A stretch of DNA of 64,000 bases from Riptortus pedestris (lineage: Eukaryota; Arthropoda; Insecta; Hemiptera; Alydidae), in NCBI GenBank assembly GCA_019009955.1, contig CM032230.1:33696001-33760000 (forward strand), read 5' to 3'. Below are positions 51,601 to 57,466 of the stretch, piece by piece. The notes under the pieces were generated by a model. The model ran no database searches. It was not told where the DNA came from and saw only the letters and a list, made by a program, of their open reading frames with translations. Within the stretch, counting starts at the first letter, position 1, and every line of letters begins with the position of its first letter. The translations under genes and the position numbers were made by a program.

Positions 51601-53502
51601 TTAATTCTACAATCATTGTCAAGGAGATAGGGTAATTGCCTGTATTATTTTCAGATAGGTGTCACCAGGAGCTCTGCCTATCTGTGAAGTCTAGTGAGGA
51701 AGGATAAAGATAAATGGTCTAAAAATCTTATCAACAGGTACCTTCGGAACTACAAGAGGAAGAGAGGAAGACCAACTACTCCATGGGACTTGGAGATGAG
51801 GACTACATGTGGCGGGGCAACATGGCAGAGAGTTGCTGAAGAAATGAAAATAAAGTAAAGGGGCTGCGTTAACTATGCAAATTTCCCACGTGCATCACGT
51901 ATTTGGATTTATCTCAAAAATTAAACGTTCAAAGAGAACAACATTTGGTTTCAATTATTTTGGTTTCAAATAAAGCGCATTATAATATAACAACTTATTG
52001 TTAATATGACATGAGCAGGAGTGGAGGTTTACGAAAGGCCAAAAACAAAAAAAATGCAAATATCTCGGTTAATAATAAAGATAATGAAAACATGTAAATA
52101 TGAGCATTTATAGAACACTAAATTTGCAATAAAATTGGTTCTATGCAACTTTTTGATCCAACGCATAATAGTGGAGATATATCTATTTTTTGAAATTTCT
52201 CCCTCCAACCCCCCCCCCTCCTCTCTCACTGCTCCGATTTTAGCTGTTAACGAACTTGATCTTCATTTCTGCATAACACGTTCAAATATCGAGTTTGGAT
52301 TGATCAGACAAAAATTGCGTCCGCTAAGGCGTTGACAGATATTATATAAGGCAGTTTTTGAACATCCCATCACGAGTACAAACTCAATAGCTGAAGGGAA
52401 ATCTCCTAAAATGGAAGAGACTTGGGGAAGCACTCTAACTGGCCAGGATTAAACCTGAAATAAATTAGCAGATCTTCGCTCACGAGAATATCACAACCAA
52501 CTCGTAAGACCTGAGCAGAATTTGTTCGTGAAGTATGGAAAAAAATGTATTGTATCTTTACTTACTGTATTTTCATGTATGTATAAATAAAGGATTTATT
52601 TCACAGCAGTGTTGTTGGAAGTGAAGAATATTGTGTACTTGGAGAGAGAAAACGACGTCCAATTCTTCACAAATTTTTATTTCAGCGCTAAGCGCTTTCA
52701 AAGACTATTGTCTCCATCTTCAGAGCTATTTGCATGCGCTCATAGGGAAAGGACCCCAATGAGCGCATGCACGTCGTTTTCTCTCTCCAAGTAATGAATT
52801 TATTTGTTTATTAATTACAGAAGCAAGCGAGCAATGCTTGCTGAAATTTAGAATATTAGTTTTTGTCTCATTCGCAACTGTTTTATTATCATCGGATAAC
52901 ACTTTAATAACAATAGTACCTTCCAATGTAGGTTTGTCTAGTTCTGTACTTTTTATAATACATTTATAATAGTGTACTCATACTGGGTCAAGAAACTGCA
53001 AAGCTTAGTTCCATGGGGTAATAGGACATATTTATTTTCCTCGACTTATATGAGACTCTTCTTAAAATGAATGAAAATGAAGCCATACTCTAGGTCAAAA
53101 GCAGCAAAACGCCCCGAAGTGTTATGTATAATTTAGTACAGAAAAAGAGGCTACTGTCTACGAAATACATAGAAATTCATACATAAGGATATTTTATCAT
53201 CCACGCAGATATATATTATTGTATGAGCAAAATTAATTATCAAATTTGATAATTCAGATTGCTCTAATAAGGGACGCAAATTAGTTGTTGAGAACAACAT
53301 AGACTTGTTTAATTTTCTATAACCTATAATGCATTCAATTAATTGGTCATGACGTTAAAAAAGAATTTAGTCTGGATGAAAAAATGTCAAGTTGAAATTA
53401 ATATAAGAAACTGTATCTCACCTTTTGTTGTGAACTCTTAGAATTACCGCTAGGTTCTTTACTGTCTGCAGATTCATCCAATAAATGCTCTCTGTCTTCC
53501 AT
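21793..53502 (-). CDS. Gene A: membrane-anchored histidine acid phosphatase, complete, 8 coding exons
   Basis: This gene encodes a branch-2 histidine phosphatase of the lysosomal/prostatic acid phosphatase type, which hydrolyses phosphate monoesters at acid pH through a phosphohistidine intermediate. Coding exons on the minus strand are 53502-53422, 43017-42859, 27940-27836, 27174-26941, 24984-24802, 24722-24596, 23368-23178 and 21981-21793. They join in phase with no stop to give 422 residues, close to the usual family length. Seen in order: a tail with EDREHLLDE (2-10), a membrane segment (about 46-62), RHGSRGP with the nucleophilic His84, VERTLTS with Arg154, CPRF (200-203), SWHD with the catalytic His321-Asp322, and an N-G-T sequon at 408. 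There is no C-terminal membrane segment. The introns span about 30 kb and are full of transposons. Gene B is a tandem paralogue 15.7 kb downstream. The fold is certain. Lysosomal or plasma-membrane location is inferred. Exon boundaries are read by eye. Confidence 0.9.
22085..22470. mobile_element. Old HINE-like relics in gene A intron 7
   Basis: AGCTGATTTCCCATAGATG, GTGGGAAA-like and CATGGGAAATCTGATTAG motifs, and a distant CACTGCTCCTACTCATTTCACAT block, resemble pieces of the family in scrambled order. Divergence is high. Confidence 0.35.
23178..23368 (-). CDS. Gene A coding exon 7 (catalytic HD motif)
   Basis: The exon encodes NYARALRDFFHSEAKKKMEV, then HSWHDLNNFAMLLMLGV, in which HD is the conserved proton-donor dipeptide (family: SAHDTTV). 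It ends with IAVELHERRGQKYFE, the strand that closes the fold. The acceptor is TTAACAG|GGAAC and the donor is TTTGAG|GTAATA. An upstream acceptor at about 23,408 would extend the open frame with LKLVLTG, but it brings a stop in the phase set by exon 6. Confidence 0.92.
24596..24722 (-). CDS. Gene A coding exon 6
   Basis: The exon encodes ERGSLPLPDWTKDVFP and onward to FMAGSDTQRKILL, the family LPxWAT region and following helix. The acceptor is TTTTTAG|GAAAGA and the chosen donor is CTATTAT|GTGAGA, giving 42 codons plus one base. That base joins GG at the start of exon 7 to form a Trp codon, and the resulting QRKILLWNYARALRDFF fits the spacing of the family helix. An earlier GTGATA donor fits less well. 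Confidence 0.82.
24802..24984 (-). CDS. Gene A coding exon 5
   Basis: The exon has 61 codons, from acceptor TTACAG|GCAAGT to donor TTTCAA|GTAATC (a weak donor). It encodes GSRCPRFRLESF, the conserved CPRF region of the helical cap domain, and ends FARVWDTIYFQ, matching the family pattern LWxxxYDxLxxE. Phase is 0 at both ends. Confidence 0.88.
25170..25900 (-). promoter_or_regulatory. LTR-like segment with TATA box in gene A intron 4
   Basis: On the minus strand a GC-richer block carries TATAAAAGCAGCC (about 25590-25575). It is followed about 30 bases later by AGTTAGTTCTCAGTTCTC, and further on by CAAATAAATTGTGCAGTG and an end ..AAACGTAACA near 25209. This order (TATA, initiator, leader, AATAAA-like signal, CA end) is what a retrotransposon LTR looks like. 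No coding region or clear target duplication was found, so a solo LTR relic is only a suggestion. Confidence 0.3.
26125..26440 (+). mobile_element. HINE-like relic, 3' half
   Basis: GGTCAAGTTTGTAAATGGCT ... CTGACTCGAATATTAACAG ... AAACTCCCACTTCTACTCAT ... GGTAATCTACTTAGTTTACGCAGCTCCTG follows the order of the family 3' half, with many substitutions. It lies in gene A intron 4. Confidence 0.55.
26540..26591. repeat. Homopolymer (T)52
   Basis: An uninterrupted run of 52 T lies about 350 bases below gene A exon 4, in intron 4. It could be a retroposon tail on the minus strand, but no attached element is recognised. Its length is unreliable in any assembly. Confidence 0.9.
26941..27174 (-). CDS. 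Gene A coding exon 4 (substrate-binding region)
   Basis: The exon has 78 codons starting LGKQEAFTLGKRLRERYDDF, the family LGxxQxxxLGxxLRxRY region. It contains STLVERTLTSGQLVMASFFP, where the Arg of ERT is the conserved phosphate-binding residue, and then LKWQPVPIYPDYIFN. The acceptor is CTTTCAG|CTTGGG and the likely donor is TTTAAT|GTTAGT. The stretch after WQPVP is shorter than usual for the family, so the 3' boundary is the least certain part. Confidence 0.92.
27836..27940 (-). CDS. Gene A coding exon 3 (RHGxRxP catalytic motif)
   Basis: The exon has 35 codons between acceptor TTCATAG|GTTTTT and donor CTAAG|GTATGT. It begins VFRHGSRGP, the family signature RHGxRxP; the His forms the phosphoenzyme intermediate and the two Arg bind phosphate. 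It continues to EEYFPEGCEKLSK, matching the family pattern WPEGxGQLTK. The gene B counterpart (34 codons) aligns along its whole length. Confidence 0.93.
27941..31770. other. Gene A intron 2, first part
   Basis: Apart from the Penelope-like relic at 29.0-29.3 kb, nothing is recognised. The GC-richer stretch at 29.5-30.9 kb resembles repeat DNA, but I cannot assign it. Confidence 0.35.
29020..29335 (-). mobile_element. Penelope-like element 3'-end relic
   Basis: The minus strand reads CAACTTCTGACAGGCTTGAA then GATGGTGCCATTGGACTGAA and AGCTCTTGC. This aligns with the segment at 32.75-32.83 kb that follows a Penelope-like protein end (ACAACTTTTGACGGGTTTGA, GATGGGTGCC). The 101-codon open frame here is a chance reading of non-coding end sequence. 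Confidence 0.5.
31777..31920 (+). mobile_element. HINE-like 3'-end fragment
   Basis: TAGCTGTTATATCATGAAAC...CGCACGTGGGAAATCTGCTTAG...TCTGCGTGACGGACTTTT is the last 145 bases of the family with one arm of the stem-loop mutated. Confidence 0.75.
32700..33330 (-). pseudogene. Penelope-like retroelement, C-terminal coding relic and 3' end
   Basis: The minus-strand frame gives LLHRQTKGRRLDVLENMEIY and then VINEQLNYSSDPIF. This matches the C-terminal end of Penelope-like polyproteins (pattern KGRxLxxLExxEI ... LNDQL), just after the GIY-YIG region. Downstream, at 32.75-32.90 kb, is the non-coding end with GGGTTTGAAGATGGGTGCC. The reverse transcriptase part is not visible. Confidence 0.6.
34259..34484. 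repeat. Foldback element, ~63-bp arms, hammerhead-like core
   Basis: The left arm (34259-34321) and right arm (34420-34484) are near-perfect reverse complements (for example GTTTATTCTATGCGACAGAG against CTCTGTCGCATAGAATAAAC). On the minus strand the left arm continues CTGATGATGGAGCATAAGCT then CTGGAAGAGC. This has the order CTGATGA, short stem, GAA of a hammerhead core. Penelope-like terminal repeats are known to carry such motifs. Confidence 0.75.
34664..35216 (+). mobile_element. HINE-like copy J, heavily indel-damaged
   Basis: GAAATCAGCTATTGAGGTCA, CATCGATCCTACCCAGGAGA, CGTTAACGCTCTA and GTTCGTTAATGGCTGAAA occur in family order, but with dense small insertions and deletions. The 3' end reads ACGTGGAAAATCTGGTTAG without a proper stem-loop. 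Confidence 0.6.
34980..35935. repeat. Noisy tandem duplication, two ~480-bp copies
   Basis: 34980-35465 and 35465-35935 align end to end. Shared blocks include TTTTTCGGCCTTCT, ACAACGTGATTTCAC, CATATGTGCTTTTATAAG, GGGAAATCCATTT, TATGTTTTTGTAAT and AAAAATGGAAGGCATC. The copies differ mainly by scattered short indels. This could be an old duplication or uncorrected long-read sequence. Confidence 0.7.
36586..37880. mobile_element. HINE-like composite K (inverted fragments)
   Basis: A minus-strand 3' half (stem-loop ACGCAGGCGCTGCGT near 36606, to GAGTTTGGTAACGAT near 37035) is joined head-to-head with a plus-strand interior (37040-37400). A second plus-strand interior fragment (37480-37740) carries GGAGGGGAATTCGAAAATTC and ATCTCCGTTATTGTGAGCCG. 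No microsatellite remains. Confidence 0.65.
38457..39232 (+). mobile_element. HINE-like element copy L
   Basis: The perfect 5' palindrome GATTTCCCTTAAGGGAAATC lies inside AGCAG...AGCT. The interior follows the family with scattered insertions, and the 3' end is AAATCTGCTTAG then ACGCAGCGCCTGCGT and GACGGGCTTTT. Confidence 0.82.
38560..39880. repeat. Noisy duplication overlapping copy L
   Basis: 39305-39880 repeats 38560-39290 in the same order, with many indels. Shared blocks include CCAAAATACTGTGTCAAT, AGATCAAAATTTC, CGTTTTGCTGAAA, AACAACCAGTTGGCTA, GGCGATGTTAGC, GCATTCCAGCAAC, GAAAGGATAATC and ATGATGCAATGC. An (AT)n run at about 39565-39603 replaces part of the second copy. Confidence 0.65.
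40045..40250 (-). repeat. SINE copy 4
   Basis: This has the family tail (minus strand AAGTGGACGTTTATAAGTAAC), the body with AATCCTTATTCCCACCTTGG, a degenerate B-box region GAGTTTCATTCTC, and a head ending near CTGGGGGCTCAGG. Confidence 0.6.
40277..41141 (+). mobile_element. HINE-like element copy M
   Basis: The element has the 5' end AGCAGATTTCCCTTAAGGGG, an (AT)n core at about 40410-40452, the interior module, and the 3' end GAGGGAAATCTGCTTAG with ACGCAGCCCCTCCGT (one stem mismatch) and GACGGACTTTTT. Confidence 0.83.
41885..41932. repeat. (AT)n microsatellite
   Basis: An AT dinucleotide run of about 45 bases is followed by AGGAAAATCTGATAAAAG, which resembles a worn HINE end. This may be all that is left of another copy. 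Confidence 0.85.
42105..42780 (+). pseudogene. LINE C-terminal domain relic
   Basis: Translation in shifting frames gives AWLKSGELLSDTEGFIIAIQ then DQVV, RHVLKDNSVSGKCKMCNKT, NVAKIFHQAIATKFG, KMYWDKATMTDHTV, DIIDIAVVNDENIRKS and KAVLLEHCRN. This is the well-known C-terminal region of an arthropod non-LTR retrotransposon family, with a CxxC knuckle and a DIAVxxDxNI motif. Several stops and frameshifts are present. The relic ends about 80 bases from gene A exon 2. Confidence 0.78.
42859..43017 (-). CDS. Gene A coding exon 2 (signal anchor)
   Basis: The exon has 53 codons, phase 0 at both ends, with acceptor TTCAG|GATTAT and donor TTTGTT|GTAAGT. It encodes a hydrophilic stretch, then MQRRY, a hydrophobic segment (about 17 residues starting YIFFGVPLIL), then RSTAIERAAPTLQKAFV leading into the catalytic motif. 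The internal methionine just before QRR matches a methionine at the same place in gene B (MKRKY), so a short form with a signal-peptide-like start is possible. The exon is visibly GC-richer than its surroundings. A LINE relic lies immediately to the left. Confidence 0.88.
43018..44880. other. Gene A intron 1, first part
   Basis: No exon or recognisable repeat. Small open frames in this stretch show no family pattern. Confidence 0.35.
44885..45055 (+). repeat. SINE copy 5, 5'-truncated
   Basis: GTAAACCTAGAGTGGCGAGT then TCAATTTCCCCCCTGGGCAG contains the B-box-like GAGTTCAATTTCC. The body continues ATCCTTAGTCCCACCCTGG, CTAGAAAAGGGTGGTAACC, with the tail AAATAAATAACATT. It gives the intact form of the junction that is split in copy 6. 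Confidence 0.68.
45081..45670 (+). mobile_element. HINE-like element copy N
   Basis: TAGCAGATTTCCCCTTAAGA starts the element. The (AT)n core is at about 45211-45260, followed by TCTGTTAACGCTCTAGCAGTC. The 3' end is GTGGGAAATCTGCTTAG, then ACACAGTCCCTGCGT and GACGGACTTTTTT. Confidence 0.85.
46795..46880 (+). mobile_element. HINE-like 5' interior relic
   Basis: TCAAATTCCCATTGATTCCA then TCCAGGAGAAGACGAAAATG resembles the block after the 5' end of the family. Flanking parts are not recognisable. Confidence 0.45.
47440..48000 (+). mobile_element. HINE-like copy P, 3' part, long variant
   Basis: Two successive interior modules are visible (about 47455-47530 and 47600-47940). The 3' end is AGCACGTGGGAAATCTGCTTAG (47953 onward) and then GCAGTCTCTGCGA without the terminal T-run. 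The 5' end is missing. Confidence 0.6.
48091..48722 (-). mobile_element. HINE-like element copy Q, complete
   Basis: This is one of the best preserved copies. The 3' end is AAAAGTCCGTCACGCAGGGG, then CTGCGT (minus-strand stem-loop). The interior is intact, the (AT)n core is at about 48537-48597, and the 5' end has the perfect palindrome GATTTCCCTTAAGGGAAATC. Confidence 0.9.
49271..49980. mobile_element. HINE-like composite R (two 3' ends facing outward)
   Basis: A minus-strand 3' end (GTCCGTCACGCAAGGGCTGC at 49278) and a plus-strand 3' half (49535-49980, ending GGGAAATCTGCTTAG...GACGGACTTTTT) flank about 150 bases of unclear sequence. Both 5' ends and the microsatellite are absent. Confidence 0.65.
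50306..50440 (+). mobile_element. HINE-like 5'-end fragment S
   Basis: This has the perfect palindromic 5' end within TTTTAGCAGATTTCCCTTAA and then GAGGTTCTACTCATGATGCG to GTCCGTTCAAAACTGTATAT, where the family sequence stops before the microsatellite. Confidence 0.75.
51013..51080 (+). mobile_element. Minimal 68-bp HINE-like derivative
   Basis: CAGCAGATTTCCCTTAAGG (5' end) is followed almost at once by GGGGAAATATACTTCG and CGCCTGCGTGACGAACTTTT (3' end). Only the two termini are present, so this looks like an extreme internal deletion. A shared origin with fragment S is possible. Confidence 0.55.
51740..51858 (+). pseudogene. LINE C-terminal tail relic
   Basis: The plus strand encodes YLRNYKRKRGRPTTPWDLEM and then CGGATWQRVAEEMK with a stop. 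This follows the pattern RGRPxTRWxDxIxxxxGxxWxRxAxxR found at the end of many insect LINE (endonuclease/reverse transcriptase) proteins. The upstream part is not clear. Confidence 0.65.
51858..52417 (-). mobile_element. HINE-like element copy T, end-clipped
   Basis: The 3' end starts within the stem-loop (AGGGGCTGCGTTAACT), joined directly to the LINE relic. The interior is typical. The microsatellite is reduced to ATATTATATAAGG, and the 5' end is CTGAAGGGAAATCTCCT. Confidence 0.72.
52602..52797. repeat. Foldback-type repeat, single-arm copy
   Basis: CACAGCAGTGTTGTTGGAAG and then ACTTGGAGAGAGAAAACGAC...AGCGCTAAGCGCTTTC...CATCTTCAGAGC are shared with the 57.2 kb foldback. The second arm is reduced to ACGTCGTTTTCTCTCTCCAAGT. 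ATTTATTT lies on both sides (52594-52601 and 52798-52805), a weak possible target duplication in low-complexity DNA. Confidence 0.65.
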
Positions 53503-53508
53503 TTTTGG
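53422..53508 (-). CDS. Gene A coding exon 1 (cytoplasmic tail)
   Basis: This exon codes for 27 residues from the ATG at 53502 to the donor AAAAG|GTGAGA. The tail contains DREHLL, which fits the acidic dileucine sorting signal [DE]xxxL[LI]. A pyrimidine-rich tract and AG end at 53509, just before CCAAAAATGG, so the exon begins at 53508 and another non-coding exon should lie at higher coordinates. The start context (A at -3, G at +4) is good. The equivalent gene B exon has the same layout and phase, which supports this as real coding sequence. Confidence 0.75.
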
Positions 53509-53689
53509 CTGAAAAAGATAAATCACAATTAGATATACTTCACAAACATACAGAATTTCAATATCTAACATTTTTTTTATTTTATTTAATAGAATTACGT
53601 AAATTGGTGACCTACTCTTTGTTTGTCACAACAGGATTAATAATTGAAAAAATAAATAAGTAAAAGAGACTAAATTTGGATATTAGAGA

Positions 53690-54345
53690 ATATATTTTGA
53701 ATTTTCAAGTTTACCTCTCTTAACACCCCCCCCTCCCCCTATTCCAAGTCCCATTTAAGCTATTAACTATTACGATAGTTAAATATCGATTATGGTGTAC
53801 TCCAAAAAACATTTTCGTGTAAGAACGACAAATCTTAAATGATAACGTCACCACTGAACGTATTTGCAAGTAACTTATCAAGTAAATATCTGTTAAAACA
53901 ATATTTGGTATTTAAGCTTCAAATAAAGTGGTTCATTATATAACCAAGTATAGTTTATATGACATAATTAGGAGTGGGGGTTTACTGAAGGCTGAAAAAA
54001 ATCCAAATATCTCGGTTAATATTCTAGATAGAGAAAATATGATACATAACATCATTTAAAGATACTTTAATTTGCAATAAGATTGATTCTATACCATGTT
54101 TCGATCCGACTTATAATAACAGTGGTATTTCGAAAATCTTCCCCTCATGACCACTGGCGACTCCGGTCATTAACAAATTTGACCCTTAGTTTTGCATGAA
54201 GCTCTTATATATCGAGTTAGGTAAGTATCAAACAAGAATTGCGGCAGCAGACAATATATGTATAATTTTGAATGGACCTCATTTTTGCAATCAACTAGGT
54301 AGGATCGATGTGCATTTGAGAAACTTTTTCGAAAATCGCATCATG
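53690..54345 (-). mobile_element. HINE-like copy U, long variant, 3' end missing
   Basis: Two interior modules are visible (53690-53850; 53870-54250), then CGGCAGCAGACAATATATG with almost no microsatellite, and GAATGGACCTCATTTTTGC to AAAATCGCATCATG near the 5' end. It lies just upstream of gene A coding exon 1. Confidence 0.65.
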
Positions 54346-54960
54346 CAAGAACTAACGATTTTGCTCATTTAATTTTATGTTTCAAGGTCAGGTTCACTTT
54401 CCTCTGAATTTCTTTGTTGTTTAATTATATTTTTAGGTAGACATTTGAGGTATGTAAATAATGTATCGTTGATGTATTGACTAGCTTCAGTTAATAAGTT
54501 ATGTGGTACTAGAGGGTTTTGTACAAAGTCCGCAGGCAATAAGCATATTTTTCAGTGTTGTAGGTATGTGGTACTGTTCACTTATTGGTCTGTCAGTACG
54601 TTACATTAAATAACAATGCGTTATTGCATTATGTCCTATACGCAGTCTGGTTATTACTACTTGTTTTTAAAGTGTTAATTTGTCCAATATTAAGTCGACA
54701 CAAATCACAGTTCATTGATCAAACTCAAACACAGCTGTCGGACTTTCTTATCAGTAACAAAGCCTACGGTGTACGTAACTAATGCTCTAAAAATAACCGC
54801 TTTTATAATGTTTGATTAATAGTGAACAATTTTAGTTGTGTACCAAGGCAGTATATTATATTTTATACATAGTGTTACCTTTCATTGAACATGGGATATT
54901 TATTTTTTTAAAGGAAGTCTTACTTTTCTTTTTAATTTTAATTTTTCTCTAAATTGACTA

Positions 54961-54982
54961 CACACACACACACACACACACA
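54961..54982. repeat. (CA)11 microsatellite
   Basis: A CA dinucleotide run without family flanks. Confidence 0.9.
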
Positions 54983-55212
54983 GATAATTTTGTTGATGCA
55001 CAATTATAATTAAAGATTATTAAAACCGTGTCCAGCTCAGGAATGAAAACTTATTTAATTATATGAGACAAAAAGCGAGAAACTTCCATAGAAACACAGA
55101 CCACAAAGGCTTGGAAAAAGAAAAACAATATTAAATGTTAGACATTAATACAACATTATTTGCCAATGTTATATTTAAAATAAATAGTTAATTGTAAGAT
55201 TTATATCTAAGT

Positions 55213-55802
55213 ACGGGGTCCCAGCTTAGCCAAGTGAGTTAAGGCATTGGTGTTAATCTTACATGGTAAACCTTGAGTGGCGAGTTCGATAACGGCCTAG
55301 GATTTAGGAATTTACTTAGAGACGAACTTATTAAATTAAATCCTTAGTCCTGCATTGGCTAGAAAAAGTCCGTCACGCAGGGGCTGCGTAAACTAAGCAG
55401 ATTTCCCACGTGTAGTTTTGCAATAGAGAAATTTCACGAGAGCCGAAGAGTTAAGAAAACGGCCGACCAAGCTTTTGGCGGGAAACTCACTTTCATCCGT
55501 TATCCGTCCCAATTTCATAATATTGCAAATATCTCGGTTAATATGCAAGATAGAGAATAAATGTATATAACAATATTTATAGTAAATTTAATTTGCAATA
55601 AGATTGATTCTATACAATTTTTCGATCCGACGTATAGTAACGGAAATATTTCAAATTTTAGAAAATCCTCCCCTCTAAACCCCCCCTCCCACTGGTCCGA
55701 TTTCAACCATTAACGAACTTGATCTTTCTTTTTACATAAAACGACTAAATATCGAGTTTGGTAACGATCAAACAAAAATTGCGACCGCTAGAGCGGTAAC
55801 AG

Positions 55803-55852
<50 letters not shown>

Positions 55853-56033
55853 TTTTGAACGGACCTCATTTTCGTCATCTACTAGGTAGGATCGATGGAC
55901 ATTTGAAGAAAAATGTCGAAAATTCCGTCATGAGTACAACGTACGTAAAAAGGTGGTAGCCTTTAGATAACCCCTCCTAATTGCCTATAGTAGCAAAAAT
56001 TGGACATTAATAAATAATAATAATAAAATTCGG
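55213..56033 (+). repeat. SINE copy 6, split by a HINE-like insertion
   Basis: The head CCCAGCTTAGCCAAGTGAGT then TAAGGC resembles a tRNA A-box region, and GGCGAGTTCGATAACGG resembles a B box, so the family is tRNA-derived. The body reaches CATTGGCTAGAAAA at 55365. The rest (AAAAAGGTGGTAGCCTTTAG to AATAAATAATAATAATAAAA) resumes at about 55947. Copy 5 shows the same junction unbroken. Confidence 0.78.
55362..55941 (-). mobile_element. HINE-like element copy V, nested in the SINE
   Basis: The 3' end is AAAAAGTCCGTCACGCAGGG, then GCTGCGT. The interior is well preserved and the (AT)n core is at about 55807-55850. The 5' end stops at GTCATGAGTACAAC, lacking the palindrome. It inserted at the A-run of the SINE sequence CTAGAAAA|GGTGG. 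Confidence 0.87.
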
Positions 56034-57166
56034 ACCTGGAAATGGGATGATACACTGAATACGTCAAATAAGTACGTATCTCACCTTCAATTCTGTTTCT
56101 ATACCGCAGTAAGATTGGGATGAAATCAATGCGCCTGAGTGGCCCCATTCACTCATTCATGGTGCAAAAATCCAACATTTTTTTTTAACGATACCTGACT
56201 CCGTTTGGAGTTGGATGTATTGCCCCAGAGCATCGTTTCCGGTTTAGTCAGTTCAGATTTTGGGCAAAGAGGTAAATCGCTGTGATTGATCAAACATGAT
56301 GGTTATCCTCTGTACCCCCTTCAGCATTCGAAGTTCTATAATAATAATAATTAATATGCCAATAATATTTTCAAATACAATAATATAAACCCCTTTTAAC
56401 TTTATACGGGAGATGTAAAACATAAATTCCAAAATAAGTTTATTATCTTTAGTTAAATTGTTACATGATGACAATAAATTTGTCTGTTACTACTCTACCG
56501 ATAATGTTTATCGTTAACCAAAACCATATTTTAGCCTTTTACGTAAAAAGAATGATCATTTTCGTTGATGGCTCGTAGGAGGGTGAAGGCATAGGGAATC
56601 CGGAATATTTCCGTTATTATGAAATGTTACATAAATGTTAAACTATTGCCGGTTTTAAAGGTGTTACACGGCCAATTTGATAGTAACCCCAGCGGCAACG
56701 ATAGCAACGGCCAGTTTGATAAGTAATTTCCTATAGGTATGGAAACATGCTTTAGAGGCTGACCTCTTAACTGTGCTGCCAATCCCATCACATGAGCCCA
56801 TTCCATGAGCAGTGTTTGAGAAATTCCATTCGGTCTCGGCATATCAAAATCCTCCTGTGATAGCACAGATTTATGAATTTTTTTTTTACTGGGCAGCTCG
56901 GCTGTCCGAGTTATAACAAATCGTATTTGGTACTTTCTGGAAATGTTTTGCTAAAAACTCAATAAGTTTCTTTTGAAAGCTGTAAACAGTGACAGTATTG
57001 TACTCCGAACATTCAGATATCACAACAAAATGGACATGATTGACCTTATAATCACTTTTGTAATAAATTACAAAGAGGAGTACTGTTATGTTATCATTAG
57101 CACAGTGATAGCTCTAAGCCTCATGACCTGTATCGTGTAAAACTCTGCATAGAGACTAACGATTTT

Positions 57167-57466
57167 TCCACAGAAGTGTTGTTGGAAGTGAAGAATATTT
57201 TGTACTTGGAGGGAGAAAAAGACGTCCAATTCTTCACAAGTTTTTATTTCAGCGCTAAGCGCTTTCGAAGACTATTGTCTGCATCTTCAGAGCTACTTGC
57301 ATGTGCTCATTGGAAAAGACAGTAAGTGACTCACGATGATTCACTTGCTGTCCTTCCCTATGAGCGCATGCAAGTAGCTCTGAAGATGGAGACTATAGTC
57401 TTCGAAAGCGCTTAGCGCTGAAATAAAAACTTGTGAAGAATTGGACGTCTTTTTCTCTCTCCAAGT
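57167..57466. repeat. Foldback element with 110-bp arms and 12-bp flanking repeats
   Basis: Arms at 57203-57312 and 57358-57467 are near-perfect reverse complements (TACTTGGAG...AGCGCTAAGCGCTTTCGAAG and its reverse). ACTAACGATTTT occurs at 57155-57166 and 57467-57478, consistent with a 12-bp target duplication. On the plus strand the right arm reads CTGAAGATGGAGACTATAGT then CTTCGAAAGCGC: CTGAAGA, a 6-bp stem GGAGAC/GTCTTC, and GAAA. The inverted terminal-repeat arrangement and the hammerhead-like core fit a Penelope-like end. Confidence 0.8.

Noticed and set aside
55213..55290. tRNA-like sequence with A- and B-box resemblance
   Set aside because: It cannot be folded into a full cloverleaf by eye and continues into a SINE body shared by five other loci.
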